Shown: positions 7,819 through 15,819 of the stretch, piece after piece
Layout of the letters: each line of letters begins with the position of its first letter
How positions within the stretch are numbered: position 1 is the stretch's first letter
Source of the DNA: CAYLZN01 sp964387935
GTDB lineage: Bacteria > Acidobacteriota > Vicinamibacteria > Vicinamibacterales > JAFNAJ01
NCBI GenBank assembly: GCA_964387935.1
Contig: CAYLZN010000054.1
Location: 1-23,408, forward strand
Reading direction: 5' to 3'
Length of the DNA stretch: 23,408 nucleotides
Notes under the pieces: generated by a model
Seen by the model: the letters and a program-made list of their open reading frames with translations, nothing else
Told to the model about the DNA's origin: nothing
Database searches by the model: none
Made by a program: the position numbers and the translations under genes

Positions 7819-8117
7819 CCGCCGAGCTCGGCTACTGCGTCCCTCTCGGGATCCCGCATTCTGAGTTCTTGGCGTGGCCGGAAGACGACCGCGACAAGGC
7901 GATGGCGTACACGGTGTGGCGGTCCCAGTTCTGCACCGAGTGCGGCACCCGGGATCGTGACTGGCTTGACGAGTCCGGCCGGTTGCGGGACAACCCGCCG
8001 TTGCGGGCGAGTCTGCGCCGGTGCCGTGGTTGCGTCGAGGTTGAGCGTGCGATGGGCACCGTCCCGGATGACGAGGATCGCGCCGGCCTGAAGGTCCACT
8101 TGGTGGAGAGGGGGTGA
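7291..8117 (+). CDS. Tail assembly chaperone, frameshifted long form (GT-like)
   Basis: Predicted 275-residue product made by a -1 ribosomal shift at 7788-7794: residues 1-168 come from the first frame, then 107 residues from 7794 to the TGA at 8115-8117. After the slip the protein reads RLDWDRRLAAELGYC..., then HSEFLAWPEDDRDKAMAY, which matches the conserved 'f..W...d....' part of T-type extensions. The extension carries four Cys in two pairs, C215/C218 (CTEC) and C245/C248 (CRGC), a candidate zinc ribbon. The second frame has no convincing start of its own (only TTG 7869 with no ribosome-binding site), which supports the shift. The long form should recruit tail tube subunits to the tape measure. 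Confidence 0.85.
7788..7794 (+). promoter_or_regulatory. -1 ribosomal frameshift slippery site
   Basis: G GGA AAA in the chaperone frame, a canonical X XXY YYZ heptamer read as Gly-Lys in frame 0 and as GGG-AAA after the slip. A GGAG sequence at 7782-7785 just upstream could act as a stimulatory Shine-Dalgarno element. The open -1 frame continues for 107 codons. Confidence 0.9.
7808..7825 (+). promoter_or_regulatory. Hairpin downstream of slippery site
   Basis: An 18-nt perfect palindrome, TCGGCGGCTAGCCGCCGA, can fold as a 7-bp stem with a CTAG loop. It begins 14 nt after the slippery heptamer and contains the TAG stop of the short chaperone. It may stimulate the shift, although the spacing is longer than the common 5-9 nt. 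Confidence 0.5.
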
Positions 8118-8121
8118 CCTC

Positions 8122-11100
8122 GTGGCAACGAAGCGGTACGAGGTTGTCCTCACCGGCAACGTCGCGAACCTGCAGTCGGCGTTGCGGCAAGCGACGAACG
8201 GCGTCTCGCAACTGTCGAAGGCGGCGAAGGGCTCGAAGGCGGGGGTCGGCGGGCTCGGGTCCGCGTTGGGGCAGGCGGGCCGCCAGGCGGCGGGCACGTC
8301 CGGCGGGTTCCAACTGGTGGCACGGTCGGTGTCCGCGCTGGGGGACGTTGCTCGCACCGCGGTCGGGACGACGGCCGGGTTCGTCGGTGCGCAGGCGGTC
8401 GTGAACGGTCTCGCGGCGGCGTGGCGGAACGGCGGGCAGGCCACCCTCGAGTTCGACACGAACATGCGGAACGTGAACAGCCTGATCGGGCTGTCGGACC
8501 GGCAGCTTGGGCGTCTGTCCGACCAGGTGTTGAATCTCTCGACGCGCCTGCCGCAGTCGGCGTCGGAACTGTCGGCCGGGCTGTACGACATCGCGTCGTC
8601 GGGGTTCGCCGGCGCGGACGGGATGATGGTCCTCGAGTCGGCGGCGACCGCCGCGTCGGCCGGTCTGACGGACACGGCGACGTCGAGCAAGGCGATCACC
8701 GCGGTGTTGAAAGCGTACGGCTTGTCGGCGGCGCATGCCGGCGAGGTGTCCGACACGCTGTTCCAGACGGTGAACCTCGGTGTCGTGAACTTCGAGGAAC
8801 TGTCGCAGTCGGTGGGTGATTGGGTGGGGACCGCCGCGACGCTCGGCGTGAGTATCGATGATGCGTCGGCGGCGTTCGCGACGATGACGCTGTCCGGTAT
8901 CCAGGCGAGCGAGGCGGGCACCGCGCTGAACCGGGTGATGCTGGCGTTGATCAAGCCGTCGGAGCAGATGGCGACGTTGCTCCGGTCGTGGGGGTACGAG
9001 TCCGGTCAGGCCGCGGTTGATGCTCTCGGCTTCGAGGGTGTCATGTCTCGGATCAGGGTCGAGACGGGCGGGACGACGGAGGCGATGGCGGGCCTGTTCC
9101 CCGAGGTGCGCGGGCTGAAGGGCGGCCTCGCGTTGCTCGCCAACGAGGGGAAGAACTACACCCGCGTCGCGAAGGAGATGGGTGACGCCCACAAGGGTGT
9201 CGGCGCGTCGCAGAAGGTCCTGAACGAGCAGGCGAAGTCGCTCAGCTACCAACTGAAGGTGCTCGGGAACCGGTTCATCGCGGAGGGGATCCAAGCGGGC
9301 CGGTGGGGAGCGCCTGGCCTCGCTGCGGGGATCTCCGCGATCGGGTTAGCGCTGCGCGAAGTCGGGGTGTGGGTCGGGAAGCTCGCCGACCGTGCCAGGC
9401 CTGGCATCGATGCGTTCGGCGACGCGATCCGCAACGCCGCTCGGGTCGTCGCTGACCTCGCGGCGGCGTTCGGTCCGGTTGTCGCCGCTGCCGCTGGCCT
9501 CGCCGCGGCGGGCCTGGTCGACCTGTTCAACGTGCTCGGGTCGGCGGTGCGTGCCGTGACCGGGTTCCTCGACCGGCATCGTGCCGTCGCGGCGGCGTTG
9601 GCGGGGGTGTATCTCGGGTCGGTGGTGCCGGCGTTGTGGGCGTCGGTGACGGCGACGGCCGCGTTGACCGCCACGCGTCTCGCCGGCTGGTTCGCCGAGG
9701 CGACGTTGGGTGCCCGACAACTCGTCGCTCAGTTGGCGTTGGTGACGCAACTGTCCGGAATCAGCGGCGGCCTACGCGCGCTTGGCGTCGCGCTGGCTGG
9801 TGCGTTCACGTCGGTGACAGCGATCGTCGCCGCTGCTGCTGTTGCGATCTACGGGGTGCAGAACAGTCTCCACAAGTCGCAATCCGCGGCGAAGGAGTGG
9901 GCGACCGGCTGGCTGAAGGACGAGGACCTCAAGCATCTCGATGGGCTCGACCGGGCGGTCCAGAAGACCTCCGCACGGTTCAAGGACGCGCAGAAGGAAG
10001 CACGCAAGTACGACGGTGTTCTCGGCTCGATGAAACATATCGGCGAGGGTCTCTCACCGTTCAACAAGAACGTCGGGCAGGACACCGCGAACCGCGCGAA
10101 GGAAGCGTTGAAGGCGTTGCGGGACGTGGAGAAGGAACGGAATCGGGTCCTTCGGAATCTGCGTGGCGTTGCAGGCAAGGACGCAACGCGCGCTGATCTC
10201 GTCGCTGTGGGCCGCCTCGCCGACGCTCTCGGCTACGACCTGACGCAGAAGGGCCAGCGGGGCGCGGCGGCGGTGCGTCTCACGCGTGAAGCGATCGAGA
10301 AGCTCGGCCGTCAGGCCGGGTATTCGTCCGAGCAGGTGAAGCACGCCGCGCAGTTGAACGAAGACGCGCTTGGCGAGCAGGCGAAAGCGGCGCAGGAGTT
10401 TCAGCAGAAGGTGTCCGAGGCGTTCACGTCCGGGATGGACATCCTCGACGTCACGAAGGGGTTGGAGCAGGGGCAGAAAGTCACCGGCGGCCTGGTCCTG
10501 AAGTTCTACCGCGAGCAGGTCGGCGCCGCGAACACCTTCATGACGGACATGCAGAAGGCGTACGCGGCGGGTTACGACCCGCAGCTCCTCGCCCGTCTGA
10601 TGCAAGCCGGGCCCGAAACGGCCGGGCCGGTGTTGACGGCACTCGTGTCGGACACCAGCCGGGCGATGGTCGACCAGGTCAACTTCGCGGAGGCGGCGAT
10701 CCGGCAGGTGTCGGCCCGCGCGGTGGAGATGGCCCGCTTGCAGCAGGTCGCGATGCGTCAGAGCGACACGATGGCCCGGGCTCTGCCTGTTGCGATGAGG
10801 ATCTCGGCGGAGAAGGCCCGCCAGGGTGCGGGCGCCACCGCGAAGTCCGTCGGAGAGGCGTTGAAGCTGTCGCCGGCGGACGTCGCGGCGATCGCGGAGA
10901 CGTACCGGATCGAGTTCCCGTCGCCGAAGGTGACGGTCCGGGTCGACAAGCTCACCGCGGAGACGGACCTGTCGGCGTTCCTGGTGGCGCTCTCCGCGAT
11001 CCCGAAGGAGGTGACGACCGTCCCCATCGTGAACGACCCGACCCGCGTCAAGAGCTGGTGGGCCGATCTGAAGGATCGGCTGATGTTGATCCCGGGTCTG

Positions 11101-11829
11101 CGGGAGACCGTCGCGAAGATCAGCGACCCGCAGCAGGCCCTGTTGTGGTGGCAGAAGTTGCAGGTCCTCGTCGCGACGACGAACGGCCAGCAGGCGACGG
11201 TCACCGCGTCGGTTGTCGACAACGGTGCCGTCGCGACGTTGACACGGGCTCGTGACCTGCTGGCCGAGATCCGCCGGAACCCGTCGGTGACGCTCACCGT
11301 GCACCAGCAGCTCATCGCCGCTGGTGGCGATCCGCGGGCCGCGTACACCGGCCGTCACAGCGGCCAGGCGGATGGCGGCATCGTCGAGTTCCGCCACTTC
11401 CGGTCGGGTGGGATCCTACGAACCCGGCGAGTGCCGGACGTCGCTGCCTTCGCGGCGGGGTCGGAACGTCACATCGCGCAGATCGCCCGGCCCGGCGAGT
11501 GGCGACTGTGGGCCGAACCAGAAACCGGCGGCGAGGCGTACATCCCGCTCGCGGCGGCGAAGCGGGCCCGGTCGTTGCGGATCCTCGAGGAGGTCGCCCG
11601 CCGGTTCGGGGTGTCGCAGCGGTTCTCGTGGCCTCGTCCGATAGCGCAGTTCGCCGCGGGTGGTATCACGGTCCGCCCGGCCGGTTCGACGTCGACCGCG
11701 ACGACGAACGTGACGATGTCAACGACGGTGAACGTCGCCGGCACCGACCGCGGCCAGGTCATCGACCTGGAACGGCGCCTCGATGAACGCGATCGGCGGC
11801 TCGCTGTCGCCCTGCGCGGGAAGCGCTGA
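8122..11829 (+). CDS. Tape measure protein
   Basis: A 1235-residue protein that sets tail length and is later ejected with DNA. GTG 8122 follows GAGAGGGGG at 8106-8114. Residues about 110-300 form the TP901-like core, with NMRNVNSLIGLSDRQLGRLS, then LPQSASELSAGLYDIASSGF and GTALNRVMLALIKPSEQMA. Hydrophobic segments near 450-475, 490-510 and 555-580 could be membrane helices for injection. A long charged helical region follows, then a Gly/His-rich part with ADGGIVEFRHF. The conserved actinophage ending is present: WAEPETGGEAYIPLAAAKR (GGEAYIPLA at 1136-1144) followed by a helix. At about 1.5 angstrom per residue the tail would be near 185 nm, by rule of thumb. I see no embedded peptidase or lytic domain. 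Confidence 0.95.
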   Translation: MATKRYEVVLTGNVANLQSALRQATNGVSQLSKAAKGSKAGVGGLGSALGQAGRQAAGTSGGFQLVARSVSALGDVARTAVGTTAGFVGAQAVVNGLAAAWRNGGQATLEFDTNMRNVNSLIGLSDRQLGRLSDQVLNLSTRLPQSASELSAGLYDIASSGFAGADGMMVLESAATAASAGLTDTATSSKAITAVLKAYGLSAAHAGEVSDTLFQTVNLGVVNFEELSQSVGDWVGTAATLGVSIDDASAAFATMTLSGIQASEAGTALNRVMLALIKPSEQMATLLRSWGYESGQAAVDALGFEGVMSRIRVETGGTTEAMAGLFPEVRGLKGGLALLANEGKNYTRVAKEMGDAHKGVGASQKVLNEQAKSLSYQLKVLGNRFIAEGIQAGRWGAPGLAAGISAIGLALREVGVWVGKLADRARPGIDAFGDAIRNAARVVADLAAAFGPVVAAAAGLAAAGLVDLFNVLGSAVRAVTGFLDRHRAVAAALAGVYLGSVVPALWASVTATAALTATRLAGWFAEATLGARQLVAQLALVTQLSGISGGLRALGVALAGAFTSVTAIVAAAAVAIYGVQNSLHKSQSAAKEWATGWLKDEDLKHLDGLDRAVQKTSARFKDAQKEARKYDGVLGSMKHIGEGLSPFNKNVGQDTANRAKEALKALRDVEKERNRVLRNLRGVAGKDATRADLVAVGRLADALGYDLTQKGQRGAAAVRLTREAIEKLGRQAGYSSEQVKHAAQLNEDALGEQAKAAQEFQQKVSEAFTSGMDILDVTKGLEQGQKVTGGLVLKFYREQVGAANTFMTDMQKAYAAGYDPQLLARLMQAGPETAGPVLTALVSDTSRAMVDQVNFAEAAIRQVSARAVEMARLQQVAMRQSDTMARALPVAMRISAEKARQGAGATAKSVGEALKLSPADVAAIAETYRIEFPSPKVTVRVDKLTAETDLSAFLVALSAIPKEVTTVPIVNDPTRVKSWWADLKDRLMLIPGLRETVAKISDPQQALLWWQKLQVLVATTNGQQATVTASVVDNGAVATLTRARDLLAEIRRNPSVTLTVHQQLIAAGGDPRAAYTGRHSGQADGGIVEFRHFRSGGILRTRRVPDVAAFAAGSERHIAQIARPGEWRLWAEPETGGEAYIPLAAAKRARSLRILEEVARRFGVSQRFSWPRPIAQFAAGGITVRPAGSTSTATTNVTMSTTVNVAGTDRGQVIDLERRLDERDRRLAVALRGKR

Positions 11830-11831
11830 GC

Positions 11832-13628
11832 GTGGCTCGCCCGGTCCGGTTGCGTGTCAACCCGGCGAACACCGACCAGCGGCTCGTGCTGTGGGACAAC
11901 GGCCGCTGGGATGCGTACGGCGTGCCGAATCCGGCGACGGCGTCACCGGCACCGCCGACGTGGTACTCGTGGGCTCCGCCCGGCCCGGCCGTCGACTTCT
12001 GGTACGACTGGTCGGCAGGGTCGGGGTACGTCCTCGACTTCTACGGTGGCCTCCACCAGTTCGGCGGCGCGTCGAAGACGACCGTCCCGCCGTACCTGAA
12101 GCCATACGCGATCTACCGGTCGCTGGTGATGCACCCGGACATGGACGGGAAGGGATGGGCTCTCGACGCCCGGGGCGTCATCTCCAACTTCGGGGGTGCG
12201 GCCGCTATCTCCGGGTGGGGTGTCGCGAAGTGGCCGGGGCTCGTCGGCCGTCGTCTCGTGATGGACACTTCCGCTCTCGCCGGTTACGTCCTCGACGGGT
12301 GGGGTGGTGTCCACCAGTTCGGCGGAGCGCCAGCCGTTGGGAGTCAACCCGGCTACTGGGAGGGTTGGGACATCGCCCGTGGCCTCGCGATCTACGACGT
12401 CGCGAACGGGAAGGGCTGGAAGCTCGACGGGTGGGGCGGCGTCCACGCGGTCGGGGGTGCAGCGTCCGCGGCGGGTGGACCGTACTGGAAGGGTTGGGAC
12501 ATCGCGTGTGACATCGCGATCCTCGACGACGGGACCGGTCCAGATCCGTTGCGTCTCGCGGTCGTGGATGGGCTCGGTCCGATCCACGAGTGGACGGTGT
12601 CAGCGGCGCCGACGGTGACGTTGACCGGCCCGGACGACCCGACGACGACAACGACCCGCCCGACCGTCACCTGGGATTTCTCCGACCCGGACGGCGACGG
12701 CCAGGCGTCGTATGCCGGGTCGGTGACGCTCAGCGGGGTACCCGTCGCGGAGTTCTCCGGCACCGACCTCGCCGCCCGCGGGTGGATGTTCACATCCGAC
12801 ATCGCGAACGGCACCTACGTCGCGTCGGTCACCGCGTCGGACACGTCCGGGAAGGCCGCGCCGGCGGACACCCTCACGTGGGTGCAGAACGTGACGCGGC
12901 CCGCGGCGCCGTCGATCACCGGCAGCGACAACGGCGACGGGACGATCACCGTCACGGTCGGGGTCGGGTCGCCGCCCGTCGGGTCGGTACTCGTGATCGA
13001 GTGGCGCGACGCGGACAGCCCGGCCGACGAGTGGTACGAGCTGCGGTACACCAGCTCGGGGACGACACACATCGACAGGGAGGCCCGGCCGGGTGTCGCC
13101 CGGTCGTACCGGGCGTACACCGTCGTCGTCGATCCGTGGTTGGCGTCGTTGATGTCGTCGACGGTGACGGTCACCCTGTCGCGTGCCGCGACCGGCTGGA
13201 TGCTGTCCGCACCGACGACCGGCGTCGCGCCGCTCGTGTTGCCACCGGTCGATGTGGAGTTCTCCCGGCCGGTCGTCGCTCAGGTGTTCGATGTGTCGGG
13301 CGGCGGCGACGCTGTCGTCGTCACGGATGGAGCTCCTCGGTCGAGGCGGGGGCCGGTGACGTTCCGCACCGTCGATCAGGCGACGTACGACGCACTGATG
13401 GCACTCCTTGAAGCGGACGGGGTGTTGTTGCTGCGCGATCCGGTGTCGTCGGCGGCGTGGTGGTTCCGGCCGGTGAACCAGATCGGTGAACAGTGGATCC
13501 GCGCGGCGCCGACCGGGGCGGAGGTGGCGGAGGGACGGCCGGTTCGTCACGCGAGGGTGGTGACGGTCGACGCGGTGGTCGTTGCCCGTCCCGACGTGGA
13601 TGACGCGACTCGGCCGGTGGTCGGCTGA
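11832..13628 (+). CDS. Mosaic distal tail protein with GYVLD repeats
   Basis: A 598-residue tail protein directly after the tape measure, the place of the distal tail (Dit) protein. GTG 11832 lies 2 nt after the tape measure stop. Residues about 1-255 contain four good and one decayed repeat of about 30-45 residues of the form G(Y/W)xLDxxGGVHxFGGA...YWxGWDIA: near 65-90, 107-134, 150-182, 194-226 and 240-253. Residues about 258-352 look like an Ig-like domain (PTVTLTGPDDPTTTTTRPTV start), and 357-450 like a fibronectin III-like domain. Residues about 455-590 are the Dit-like part (VEFSRPVVAQVFDVSG, then GPVTFRTVDQATYDALMALL). The repeats recur at the end of the endolysin, so a host-surface-binding role is inferred. 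The stop overlaps the next gene by 1 nt. Confidence 0.8.
   Translation: MARPVRLRVNPANTDQRLVLWDNGRWDAYGVPNPATASPAPPTWYSWAPPGPAVDFWYDWSAGSGYVLDFYGGLHQFGGASKTTVPPYLKPYAIYRSLVMHPDMDGKGWALDARGVISNFGGAAAISGWGVAKWPGLVGRRLVMDTSALAGYVLDGWGGVHQFGGAPAVGSQPGYWEGWDIARGLAIYDVANGKGWKLDGWGGVHAVGGAASAAGGPYWKGWDIACDIAILDDGTGPDPLRLAVVDGLGPIHEWTVSAAPTVTLTGPDDPTTTTTRPTVTWDFSDPDGDGQASYAGSVTLSGVPVAEFSGTDLAARGWMFTSDIANGTYVASVTASDTSGKAAPADTLTWVQNVTRPAAPSITGSDNGDGTITVTVGVGSPPVGSVLVIEWRDADSPADEWYELRYTSSGTTHIDREARPGVARSYRAYTVVVDPWLASLMSSTVTVTLSRAATGWMLSAPTTGVAPLVLPPVDVEFSRPVVAQVFDVSGGGDAVVVTDGAPRSRRGPVTFRTVDQATYDALMALLEADGVLLLRDPVSSAAWWFRPVNQIGEQWIRAAPTGAEVAEGRPVRHARVVTVDAVVVARPDVDDATRPVVG
12024..12597 (+). repeat. GYVLD...YWKG protein repeats in the tail protein
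   Basis: DNA encoding the repeated segment of the distal tail protein. Best-conserved units are 12279-12377 (AGYVLDGWGGVHQFGGAP, then YWEGWDIARG) and 12411-12509 (GKGWKLDGWGGVHAVGGAA, then GGPYWKGWDIA). The spacing and the Trp/Gly pattern suggest blades of a beta-propeller-like or repeated beta-sheet fold; this is inference. The same unit is found at 18177-18399 in the endolysin gene. Confidence 0.8.
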
Positions 13629-14731
13629 TGTGGGCGGTGTCGGACCGGTGGCGTGCCACGGTCCGGCGGTCCCACACTCGCCTCACCCGGTTCGTGGTGC
13701 GCCGTGGTGGGCGTGACGTCGGGACGTTGTGGCCGTCGGCGGGGACCGTCACCGTCGACTGGGACGACCCGGTCGGGCGGCGTGTCCAGCTCGAGTTCGC
13801 GAACGACGGGTCGCTCACCCCTCGCGACACGTCGGATCTTCTCGCTCCGTGGGCGACGTGGGGTCGTGTCGAGGCCGGTGTCCGCTACGACGACGGCACC
13901 GAGGAGTGGTGCCCGCTGGCGACGGTGCGGGTCACCCGCCCCGAGGTCGGGGACGGCGCGGTGCGGGTGGAGGGTGTCGACGCGGCGGAGCAGATGCAAC
14001 GCCCGGCGGTACGCCCCACGTTGATCCCATCGGGGTTGGACGTCGCGGACGCGATCCCGTTGCTCCTCGCCGATCGGGTGCCGCAGGCGACGTTCGCGTT
14101 GCCGGTCGGTGTTGGGACGTGCCCGCAGCTGGTCGTCCCGGTCGGAGCTGACGTGTGGGCACAGGCGCGGAACTTGGCGGCGTCGTTCGCGTTGCGGCTC
14201 ACCGTCGACGCGGAGGGGACGGTGCGGGCACAGCCGGGGTCGATCGCTGCGTCGTCGCCGGTGTGGGTGCGGTGGGGGCCGGGTGATCCGTGGGTCGGGT
14301 CCGTGACGGTCGACACCGACGACGTCGCGAACCACATCATCGTGATCGGCACGCACAGCTCGGCCGGGCAGTCGATCGGTGAGGCGGAGGACCTCGATCC
14401 GCTCTCACCGACGTTCGTCCGCGGGGAGTACGGCCGGCGGACGGAGACGGTCACGTCGAGCATGGTCGCATCGGCGGGGCAGGCCCGCACGATGGCCGCG
14501 TGGCTCCTGGCCCGCCAACTGTCCGCGGTGGAGACCGTCGAGTGGGAACAACCACCGGACGGGGCGCTCGACGTTGGGGATCTCGTCACGTTCGACCGGG
14601 CGTGGGCGGGTCTGGATGAGACGAAGGTGTGGCAGGTGCGCCGCGTCGAGTTCGACGTGACGGGCCCGACGCGGTGCGTCGCGCGTCGGGTGCGGTGGGG
14701 TGACCGTGTCGTGGAGCAGGAGGCGACGTGA
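13628..14731 (+). CDS. Tail hub / minor tail protein (Tal-like)
   Basis: A 367-residue protein, probably the hub at the tail tip that the distal tail protein holds. ATG 13628 shares its A with the preceding TGA (TGATG). The first third is beta-rich (GTVTVDWDDPVGRRVQLEF, then WATWGRVEAGVRYDDGTEEW), like the first domain of gp27/hub-like minor tail proteins, often annotated as DUF5047 in actinophages. The middle (GADVWAQARNLAASFALRLT, then DGTV-type strands) fits the second hub domain. The C-terminus (GALDVGDLVTFDRAWAGL ... VWQVRRVEFDV) resembles the conserved 'GD.V.......g....w.V....i.l' ending. The order tape measure, distal tail protein, hub is standard for long-tailed phages. Confidence 0.78.
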   Translation: MWAVSDRWRATVRRSHTRLTRFVVRRGGRDVGTLWPSAGTVTVDWDDPVGRRVQLEFANDGSLTPRDTSDLLAPWATWGRVEAGVRYDDGTEEWCPLATVRVTRPEVGDGAVRVEGVDAAEQMQRPAVRPTLIPSGLDVADAIPLLLADRVPQATFALPVGVGTCPQLVVPVGADVWAQARNLAASFALRLTVDAEGTVRAQPGSIAASSPVWVRWGPGDPWVGSVTVDTDDVANHIIVIGTHSSAGQSIGEAEDLDPLSPTFVRGEYGRRTETVTSSMVASAGQARTMAAWLLARQLSAVETVEWEQPPDGALDVGDLVTFDRAWAGLDETKVWQVRRVEFDVTGPTRCVARRVRWGDRVVEQEAT

Positions 14732-15819
14732 TCAAGGTGTACGCCTATCCCGCGGATTACGCCGGGTGTGGCCACTACCGGGTCATCTGGCCTGGCCTCG
14801 CCGCGGGCGGCCCGGACGTCGAGGTGGTCGTCCCTGACCGGGACGACACGACAACACCGGACGTCGAGGCGCATCTCCGCGACGACGGGTCTGTGTGGGC
14901 GCTCAACGCACCCGACGACGCTGACGTGGTGGTGATCCAACGGCCGGCGTCGCGGGTCCTGCCCGAGACGATCCGCATGCTGCGGGCTCGTGGTATCGCG
15001 GTGGTGGTCGACATCGACGACGCGATGGACCGCATTCACCCGTCGAACCCGGCGTGGGCGGGGATGCACCCGAACGCGGTGGTGCGCACGCCGGGCGGGT
15101 TGGCTCGCCGCGAGTTGTCGTGGGCGGTGGCGCGCGATGCGTGCGCGGCGGCGACGCTGGTGACGGTCTCGACCCCGGCGCTCAAGCGGCTGTACGCCCC
15201 GGGGACAGCGGTTGTCCTGCCGAACTTCGTTCCCGCCGCGTTCTGCGATGCGCCGCGTGTCGATTCGGATGTGGTGGCGTGGTGCGGGTCGTTGCATTCC
15301 CATCCGGGTGACCTTGACGTGTTGGGCGGGGCGGTGGCGCAGTTCGTGCGGGGCGGCGGCCGGTTCGGCGTGGTCGGCCCCGGCGACGGTGTCGCCGAGC
15401 TGCTCGGTACGCCAGGGCCGGTCGCGGCGACGGGACTGGTCCCGTTCGATGTGTGGCCGGACGCCGTCGCTGATGTTGGCGTCGCGGTGGCGCCTCTCGC
15501 TGACACGTCGTTCAACGCGGCGAAGTCGTGGTTGAAGGGCTTGGAGGCGATGGCGTGCGGCGTGCCGGTCATCATGTCGCCCCGCGCGGAGTACGCCCGC
15601 CTGGTGCGCGAGGCGGGCGTCGGGTTCTTGGCGGCCAAGCCGCGGCAGTGGTTGGCGTTGATGCGCCGCTTGGCGGGCGACGGGGTGTTGCGCGCGGAGC
15701 AGTCCGAGGCGGGGCGGGTGGTGGTGCGGGAGCGGTTCACGGTGGAGGGCAACGCGTGGCGGTGGGCTGAGGTGTGGGCCGACGCGGCGCGGCTCGAGCG
15801 GCGGGCGGTGGTGGTGTGA
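14728..15819 (+). CDS. Glycosyltransferase (GT-B fold)
   Basis: A 363-residue enzyme predicted to move a sugar from a nucleotide-sugar donor to an acceptor. GTG 14728 overlaps the hub stop (GTGA) and follows AGGAGG at 14718-14723. The N-terminal domain has YAGCGHYRV at 11-19, a phage glycosyltransferase-type acceptor-domain start, and VVDIDDAMDRI at 93-103. The C-terminal donor domain shows strand VVAWCGSLHSHPGDLDVL and the classic donor-binding helix, LKGLEAMACGVPVIMS at 269-284, with E273 as the probable donor-contacting Glu. No signal peptide or membrane helix is visible, so it should act in the cytoplasm. Its place among tail genes suggests it glycosylates a virion protein; modification of host surface polymer or DNA cannot be excluded. 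Confidence 0.87.
   Translation: MIKVYAYPADYAGCGHYRVIWPGLAAGGPDVEVVVPDRDDTTTPDVEAHLRDDGSVWALNAPDDADVVVIQRPASRVLPETIRMLRARGIAVVVDIDDAMDRIHPSNPAWAGMHPNAVVRTPGGLARRELSWAVARDACAAATLVTVSTPALKRLYAPGTAVVLPNFVPAAFCDAPRVDSDVVAWCGSLHSHPGDLDVLGGAVAQFVRGGGRFGVVGPGDGVAELLGTPGPVAATGLVPFDVWPDAVADVGVAVAPLADTSFNAAKSWLKGLEAMACGVPVIMSPRAEYARLVREAGVGFLAAKPRQWLALMRRLAGDGVLRAEQSEAGRVVVRERFTVEGNAWRWAEVWADAARLERRAVVV

Noticed and set aside
7869..8117. Independent gene starting at TTG 7869
   Set aside because: No ribosome-binding site and an open -1 frame running back to a canonical slippery heptamer; it is better explained as the frameshift extension of the chaperone.
7432..9294. 620-codon - strand open frame across the chaperone and tape measure
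   Set aside because: Opposite strongly supported tail genes; Arg-rich translation is typical of a shadow frame.
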